Part shown: in pieces, positions 56,817 through 64,000 of the stretch
Numbering within the stretch: position 1 is the stretch's first letter
How the letters are laid out: every line of letters starts with the position of its first letter
Origin: Epiperipatus broadwayi
Lineage: Eukaryota > Onychophora > Udeonychophora > Euonychophora > Peripatidae
Direction of reading: 5' to 3'
NCBI GenBank assembly: GCA_028023455.1
Contig: JAQFVV010006272.1
Span: 2,831,127 to 2,895,126 of the forward strand
DNA length: 64,000 bases
Program-made: the position numbers and the translations under genes
The notes under the pieces: model-generated
Told to the model about the DNA's origin: nothing
Seen by the model: only the letters and a program-made list of their open reading frames with translations
Databases searched by the model: none

Positions 56817-57399
56817 ATCCAACTTTTATATGGGAAATGAAATTGAGTGGAATTCCTTTACTGATATTTTAGTTTGATTCAGCCAATTTTATTTTACAAC
56901 AACAATTTTTTTAATCATGCTTAGGTGTGCATTAATATCTCCACAGACTTACAAGCTGGAATATAATTTATTAAGCCATATTGTCAAAAGTAATTGTCTT
57001 ATTTTTTGATATATTTTATTTCTGAATATGGGGTGACTATTGGCATCTTCCAACACCATAATGGACAGAAAACATTATCACAGAACACAAGTTTGCAATA
57101 GAGCATGAGTTCCATAAAAGCTATCACAATTTAAGTACAATGCAACTTATTACATAGAGATTACATTGACAAAATGACTAAAGGAATGTTTGACCAAGTG
57201 GAATATCTTCAACAACTAGATAAGGAACAATTTCTTTTCCTATTGCCTTTTTCAGCAGCTGAATTCAGACTTAACCATCCTTTTCAACAGCTAGGTATTT
57301 ATTTTTTACCAGACATTTGGGATTTCTGACCTATTCACACCCCATTATTTTTTTCTAGAACAATCTTTACAACATGTTTCTTACATGATAATTGTTATA
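56817..57399. other. Unique spacer between the two direct repeats
   Basis: About 580 bp with slightly higher GC than the flanks. No reading frame or motif. With ~720-bp direct repeats on both sides the arrangement resembles a terminal-repeat element, but no primer-binding site, polypurine tract or TG...CA ends are evident, so a tandem duplication of ~1.3 kb with partial loss is equally good. Confidence 0.5.
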
Positions 57400-58130
57400 A
57401 CAACCAATTAAATAAATTTTAATAAACACAATTTTTCAGCCATATCCATCCTTAATCATAGATACTGAAAAACAAGTCAAGAACATAAATCAACTTCATA
57501 AAATTCTTGGCATTTCTTTCTAATTAAAAAATGTTTCTTGCAAAAAATAAAACAAGATAATCATTTAATGGCACTGATTTTATTTTTTGCATGGAAGAGA
57601 GATAAAGAGAAAAAAACAACTCTGACTAATTAAAAGTAAAATTTATCAAAAGGATTAAAATCATTTGATTTTTTTTAAAAAAAATAATCTTAAACATAAA
57701 ACTTTATTTCTCTTAAAAAGTTAAAATAAATATTTATTAAATAATTTACAAAAAAAAGAAAACTATTGTATTTTAGTACATTTTAATAGTTTACATTAAA
57801 ACTATTAATTATAATTACTGAAGAGAGAGAGTAAAAAAATTTTACATTCTTTACAATTTTCTACTCCTTCTACAGTTATTTATAACTTATTGAAATATTT
57901 AAATCTCAAAATCATATTTTTATTTAACAAATTTAATGTTTGAGAACTCTCATACTATCATTTTGGAACTTAAAATATTTAGTTAATTGAAGACCCATTA
58001 TAAAATATATGTATGGAAAAATTAAATATTTTTCCCATTATTTAAATAATTGTACACTAAACCTGAGGAGCATGCTGCCAACTATCTAATTATTGTTAAT
58101 ACAGCTACATAGCCAACTGATTACAATATA
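57400..58130 (+). repeat. Direct repeat, unit 2 (~730 bp)
   Basis: Second copy of 56093-56816, offset by about 1.3 kb, with many small indels in A/T runs. The right end runs into a short TA tract at about 58124. Confidence 0.85.
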
Positions 58131-59301
58131 TATATAATGATAACACCCCAAAAGAAAAAGAATAAAATTAAAAGGGCTCCAACTTAGCAATACAGACTCT
58201 TATATAATTTATTAAAGTTCTTTACTGAAATATACATGTGAAAACAAATAACATTATTTTGACAAAATGTTTTTTTTTCTTATTTAAAAAAAATACTAAA
58301 TCTTACTACATATTGTTTTGTATTATGAATAAAATAAAATGAATTGTGAACTTATTCTTAAAAGAGATAATAAAATAAAATAACTTACAAATGATTACTT
58401 TGATTTTTAAAAATATCATTAATTATACATATATATATATCTTTGTTTTGTTATATGCAAACACATATGCTCTTTTCTTTTGAAATTTTAAATAGTTTTA
58501 CCTTTCTAAGAAGTTCATAGTGTATTATTTTCAAAAAATAAAAATAAAAATCACAAATTGTTTTATATTCCACAATATTGACAATAAGTCATCAAAAAAT
58601 AGACAAAACATTATTTATGAAATCTTATCAAAGATAATGTATACATAGAATGAAATTAAAAAAGTCATTTAAACTGGCAATTCAATAATTAATGATCCCA
58701 CACAATAATGATCTAAAATACAAAATAACTTTTAATAATATATATATACGATGGCACAAGTTTAGGGTGCACCAATATGGAACAGTTTATATATTATAAC
58801 TATGCCCATATTTAAACATATACATTAAAATAAAATAAAATATTTATGTTTGATATCTATTTTAGTTTCTATGAAACCATTTATTTATTATATATATTGT
58901 ATTTGCATATGAATTTATTAAATAAGTTATATGTATTTTTCGGAATTGTTTATTCTTAAAGCATCCCAAATTATAAATAAATGTTCAAAAAATAAAAGCC
59001 TGCTATAATTTAGACTTTAATTAATACAAATTAAGTTATGCTAGTTGTGAAGGTGAATTTAATTGAAATTATTTATTAAGGCTTAATTGTCAAAAGCCCA
59101 TTATACTTATTTTTTATAAAGATCAAATATTAATCTCTGAAAATCGAAAACACTAACTTTAAATGTGTTTACATATATATCAAAATTTATATAAAAACTT
59201 AACTAGGTAATATATTCTACAACTCCTATAACAATATTATGTGAAATTACGAAATGAAAATTGATCATCGGAAAGGATAATATAGAATAAAAATTACTTA
59301 C
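58131..59301. other. AT-rich stretch without a recognisable gene
   Basis: Short TA tracts near 58428 and 58738; no frame with a motif. Confidence 0.6.
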
Positions 59302-59385
59302 TTGCAACTTGAATCAGCAGCTGCTAACATCAGGCGTATTTCCTTTAAAAGTCTACATTTGGCGTTCAAATAACAGGATGCACTG
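59302..59385 (-). CDS. Candidate internal exon of a host gene (unknown)
   Basis: On the minus strand a pyrimidine-biased tract ending 'gaacttttag' precedes an 84-base open segment, which is followed directly by 'GTAAGTAA', an excellent 5' splice site. Length is a multiple of three, and the frame that stays open across it gives 'SASCYLNAKCRLLKEIRLML' followed by 'AAADSSC'. Base composition (GC near 45%) is well above the flanks. The peptide is helical-looking with several Cys, but I cannot name the family. An alternative acceptor 3 bases in would give 81 bases. If real, the gene is on the minus strand with introns longer than this window's flanks. Confidence 0.35.
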
Positions 59386-62300
59386 CTAAAAGTTCAGTAG
59401 AAAAGATCAAATGCCTTGACCCTTCCAATTTCTGCCTATAAATCTGATGATCATGGTTTTACATGCATTTAGATGATTGTGTATAATTATTTTAAAAGAA
59501 TCCTATTTATCAACTCTATTTCAAAATGTTGACAATGAATTATATTTTATGAAGTCTATTCTTAAGAAAATGCAAGATAGGAAATTTATTCCATTATAAA
59601 GTAAACTATATACCAGAATTTTTTGGGAGAAGTTATTTATGACTTTAATGGATCAAACGGAAATTTCTACAAAATTGCACGATCCTACAAACTATAAATA
59701 AAGACAATCGAATTGGCATGAAGAAATAACTGCTTAACACCAATTTGTTGCTATTTGTGTCAAGCTTTGCTAGTCACAGGATTTTGAATAAAGACCTTTT
59801 ATACAAGAACTTTAAAAATAAGAAACTTTACATGCTAGGTAGTAATAAAGCTAAATATTACTAAAAAGTACCTTATCTGTGTGCATTTTCATTTTACCAG
59901 ATATTATATTGGATCAGAAAAAAAAAAGTAACAATTGAATTTCCAAGAAATAATAAAATTTAACTTTTTTTTTTTTTTTTGCATGCATAATTTTTCTTTG
60001 TTTTAGAGCTTTTGGAGATGATATGTTTACTGACCAGATAAAATAACATTAATAATATTACTTTCATTCAAGTGTAGTATGAATGAATAGATAGCTATCA
60101 CATATTATTTTGAATTCTATGAAAAGTTTTTATGTAGCAACATTTATTTATAAAACCATTTATAACAGCTCCTAAAGTTGAAGTCTATGAAATAACCAAA
60201 GCTGTTAAATTATGAAATGATATTTGTTTATTATTGTTTATCAATAATTTAAGTAAAAGTTGAATGGTTTTTCATTGTATAAATTCATAATGGTTATTTT
60301 ATACATTCATTCATATCATATAAATTTATAGTCACATTAATAGTACTATTATTGTCAATTCTCTGAGATAATTACTTATTTTTAAGTATATTTGGAATTA
60401 ATAAAATAACCTTTAATTTTAAATAAACATTACTGCAGAATCTCGTTTTAGATTACTATTTGTAAATAATTTACAGATTTTATAAACAGTATTTTCATCC
60501 AACAAAAATTTAAATAGAATTTTAAGAGAAACTCAACTCATAAGTTCATATAACTATAAACAGGCATTTGGGTTAAAGAACATTCCTTTTACCCATCCAT
60601 ACTATTCCAATTTATATATGTTGTAATTAAAACAAATTTGATGGCATTCCAGATTAGTTATATTATGAAGCTATATAAAAAATTATAAACTGCCATATGT
60701 GTATGTACACATTGAATGAACTGCTGAAAAAATTAAAAGAAAAGTTACTTTACGTATTTGGTTACTTTACGTATTTGGGATCATATTATTAATTATTTAC
60801 ATTGTAATACATGAGAAACCTAATGATAAATAGCATTGAAAAGGAAGAAAGAAAACTTTTTTTGAAGCACACAAGAAGTTCAAATTGTGTAGTTTATAAA
60901 AATATAAAGAATTTCTAACACTGTTTAATCTGTCTTCCAAATGGGTGTTTTAATTAAACAACTTATTCATTCTTAAAGTAAATGTAATGGCGAATCTGAA
61001 AATATTATGTAAAATTGTGGTTTAACAAAAATAAGTAAACTATCAAGCTGTATTTAAAGGTTGGCAACAAGCCTTTTTTTCTTCCTATGTTATAGTGTAA
61101 ATAGAGGAAGAGAGTAAGAAAAAACTATTTTTTTCTTTTTGTTTGTTTGTTTATATGTCAAGTCATGATATAATAATCTGTAAATGTGTTTTCATAACAT
61201 GTTTTCAAAAACATGTTGTTGTACTGAGGCAAAGATCAGATCTTCACTAGTTGGTGATATATAATTTTTTTGGAAAACATGTTGTTACACAATATCAAAT
61301 AAATTCAAATAATTGGTCTGGAACAAGTAACCAATGGATTTCATTCCATTTAAGTTGAGTCTAGCAATGCAGTTCTCACTAAAAATCTAGTCTACTTTGA
61401 TTATTTAAAGACTTAACATAAGAATCAGCATTGCAGTAATCCAATTCCAATGGTAAAAAAACTGCTGGTTGAAACTATTTTCTAGCATAACTTGACTAGC
61501 CATATATTGCTGACTGTTTTAGTATTTTTGAACACTCCAGTTATGATTGCCAGTATGATGTTATCATCTAACAGAAAACTATTCACCATGTGTGGTTAGA
61601 TATCCAAAAACTACACCAACCAAAACATCTAGAAAATACAGACGGATCCAAAAACTAATGCTATTTGTGAAAATTAGCCAATACTTGCCTTAACAATGCC
61701 ATGAAGGAATAAATGGACAGTGTCAAAATAATTACCCCAGACTTATTGATATTGTATCTTATGTAACATTACCAATAATGCTGCATTTACTCTCTAACAT
61801 TACTAGTGCCCAAAAAGAAAAACTACCACTTTGAAAAAAATTAATGAACAATGGTTATTAAAAGAATGATAGCTGAAGAAAACAATAGTTGTGACTGTTT
61901 AAATATTTCACATAGTAAAAAGTTATTGTTATAAATATTATAAGGCCTTATACTTAAACTTAAATTAAAAATATTGTTTGTTACTATGATATTTAATATT
62001 TCATATTTGTATTAATAGTGGTTGCAAGTATATACCCAACACTTTTATTTATTCATTACTAATAAATTGTTAAGTTGTTTTTATTATTATTATTAATTAA
62101 TTAATTTATTTATTTAAAAAAATGCTTATTTACATTAGTTTGTCTTTGTAACTCAATTTAAACACTATACTTTTAACATCTAATATGCTGGTTAATATCC
62201 ACAACCCTAAGAAATCATGCAATTCACTGGGGTACATGCAAGAATGATGATGATAATTTATAATTGATGATGATCATTTCTTTAAAAGTTTTCCTAAAAG

Positions 62301-62613
62301 TAAACTTTCTTTTTAGAAGGTTTCATTTTTATTGAAACTGCAGAACAAAATACTTTTGGGAGGACTTATACTTCTAAATTATCATTATCATTATTGACTA
62401 AAAAATATTATTATATATTTGCATTGAATCATTTTACTTGAATTTTATTAACCATTCAACTTTCATCCATATTTAATATTTATTTGAATCAAAACTTATC
62501 CATATTTGTATATCTTTGGATCTTTGTTCAAACCCAATTTACCATTACAATATATTAAATTCTAAGCTGTAGGAACTCTAAATAAGAAAAGCTTCAGTGT
62601 AGACGTAGTTTAT
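59386..62613. other. AT-rich stretch without a recognisable gene
   Basis: A 17-bp tandem duplication, 'ttactttacgtatttgg', lies at 60742-60778. Nothing else structured. Confidence 0.55.
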
Positions 62614-62686
62614 GCACTTTCGCTATCTTGGTTATGATATGATATCATATTCATATGTGATATCATAACCAAAATTGCGAAAGCGC
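62614..62686. repeat. Hairpin with GCGAAAGYGC ends
   Basis: 62614-62640 and 62660-62686 are inverted complements with three mismatches; the centre 'gatatcatattcatatgtg' extends the pairing. Read outward, both arms end in 'gcgaaag.gc', and the right side continues 'gcgaaagcgcttaag', close to the 'cgaaagcgctcctaag' of the intact PLE terminus. Possibly a very short PLE-derived hairpin; the link is inference. Confidence 0.65.
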
Positions 62687-64000
62687 TTAAGAAAAGTTTA
62701 TCAATATATATATAATTACATTATAATATATATATAAAGGAATTTAATGCTAAGTTAAAGAATTTTACTCTGGCATTTTATAAGTAGCTTAAAAGTTTAC
62801 CGAATAATTAAAACTAGAGCATTTTTGATATTCACTTCATATTCTCAGATTTTAATGAATGTTAAATTGTATATAAAGACTTTTATATTTATTGTTATAT
62901 ATATATTAAGACTTTTATATTTATCTAAAAAAATAATAGCAATATGAATACAGAAAGTTTGATAGTTGTAGAACATATTGAAGTAGTTAATAGTCATGTT
63001 TCAGGTTTTACTAATTCCAAGACAGTTATAGTGCTGATTAACCATTCACTTCTCTTTGACTTTTTTCTACATATCGTGTCTTGTAAATTATTTTATTTTT
63101 TTCTAATCTAACAGTATGGCCATTTCCGTATCATGTTCGTAAATACGAAGATAGATTTGCAATGGATATGTAACTATAATTCATTGAAATGCTGCGAAAT
63201 AATGTAAAACATCTAAAATGCACTATCTTATAATTAATTAATAGAATTTTAAATTATTGCAAAATAATAATCTTCGGATGCTTAATGTCGAACACAGTCT
63301 ATCTTTTACTGTTTTTCTTTAGATGAATATTATTTTAATCTGTTTATATATATATTTTGAGATAGCTGTTAAATTTTTATTAATATAATGATTATATACA
63401 TTTAACATTAAATTTTAAAACAATTTATTATTTATTATTTAAATAGTTCTTAGAAGTTATCCTTGCCATACTTTTTTTTTATTTTTTTGAAAATTCCTTT
63501 TCAGCTTTTTGAAAGTTTTTAAACTTTCTGAAGGATTTTATATATATATTAACTTCAACAAGATTTTAAAGGATTGATTTAGAAACTTTTTTAAAGGAGT
63601 TTCAACGGAGTAAAGTATTGCGAAATGAGATTATGTATGAAGTGAAAAACATCAAGTAGCCTACGTGAGAGCCTGTCTGTGTGTTGGGCGGCTTGAATTT
63701 ACTTTAACGATGTTGTTCAGACTTTATTTCTTAATGTTAATTTCTTATTATTATCTGATATTTTCTTGCTTTAAAAATTGCTTATATATATACACACACA
63801 TGTGTCTTATCTCTAAATATAAAATGCTAGATAAACAATATTAAATACTTGTCTGAAACTTTGTGATGATGATATATTAGATGTGATATGTTGGACTATT
63901 TCTATCAGCTGTCAGTAAATGTTGAAGGTATAGAAAATTTTAAATTTTATTTAAACTTTTCAAATACAAACAACTTGTTAGTAATAACACACAAATAGAC
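62687..64000. other. AT-rich stretch without a recognisable gene
   Basis: Short TA tracts near 62704 and 62899. A GC-richer patch at 63640-63710 has no open frame of note. No feature supported. Confidence 0.55.

Noticed and set aside
56093-58130. LTR retrotransposon call
   Set aside because: No TG...CA ends, primer-binding site, polypurine tract or gag/pol sequence could be found between the direct repeats.

Overview
This window looks like animal nuclear DNA: very AT-rich, full of (TA)n microsatellites, with no bacterial-style operons and no long host reading frame. Two things point to a metazoan. One is a decayed retrocopy of the nuclear DNA topoisomerase I gene with the His/Lys-rich amino terminus typical of animals. 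The other is a dense mix of Penelope-like elements (PLEs), RTE-type LINEs and foldback (hairpin) elements. One foldback family (the units containing 'catgctaaaccagca') reminds me of cephalopod mollusc DNA; this is recollection, so octopus or squid is only a low-to-moderate guess. The window is probably intergenic or inside large introns. The only host-exon candidate I can argue for is a short one on the minus strand near 59.3 kb.

Layout. 0-9 kb: a foldback element at the left edge, a PLE endonuclease remnant (2.86-3.44 kb) followed by a hammerhead-ribozyme-like motif, and a ~110-bp tandem satellite (4.77-5.24 kb). 8.98-13.46 kb: first copy of a ~4.4-kb repeat; a second copy in the same orientation lies at 25.51-29.83 kb. 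15.7-19.4 kb: a remnant of the first foldback family, a decayed Lys/Asn-rich frame, a GC-richer insert and an RTE-type LINE corpse carrying an internal inverted duplication. 20.0-24.3 kb: purine-strand minisatellite, a large palindrome built from two inverted PLE 3' ends, and a nested foldback element. 32.6-38.5 kb is the richest part: a dead PLE whose YxDD has become YIDA, a foldback element, one nearly full PLE with an open ~642-codon RT plus GIY-YIG frame flanked by inverted termini, an RTE LINE tail split by an inverted PLE-derived insertion, another PLE tail, and a 74-bp-arm hairpin. 38.7-40.2 kb: TOP1 pseudogene. 41.82-42.00 kb: a perfect 68-bp-arm hairpin. 45.1-46.2 kb: internally deleted LINE on the minus strand. 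56.1-58.1 kb: a ~720-bp direct duplication. The rest is AT-rich sequence in which I see no gene.

How the parts fit together. The unifying theme is PLE biology. At six separate loci (two carrying an inverted pair, eight motif copies in all) the 3' flank of a PLE-like sequence has the same architecture: a short stem I, a CUGAUGA-like box, a small stem-loop, GAAA (often decayed at its CpG) and a return strand of stem I. This matches the hammerhead motifs described for Penelope-like elements. Two of the loci are inverted pairs of PLE ends and the intact element has inverted termini, so foldback structures here seem to be generated repeatedly by PLEs. (TA)n tracts sit at the edges of most mobile elements and appear to be insertion targets or element tails.
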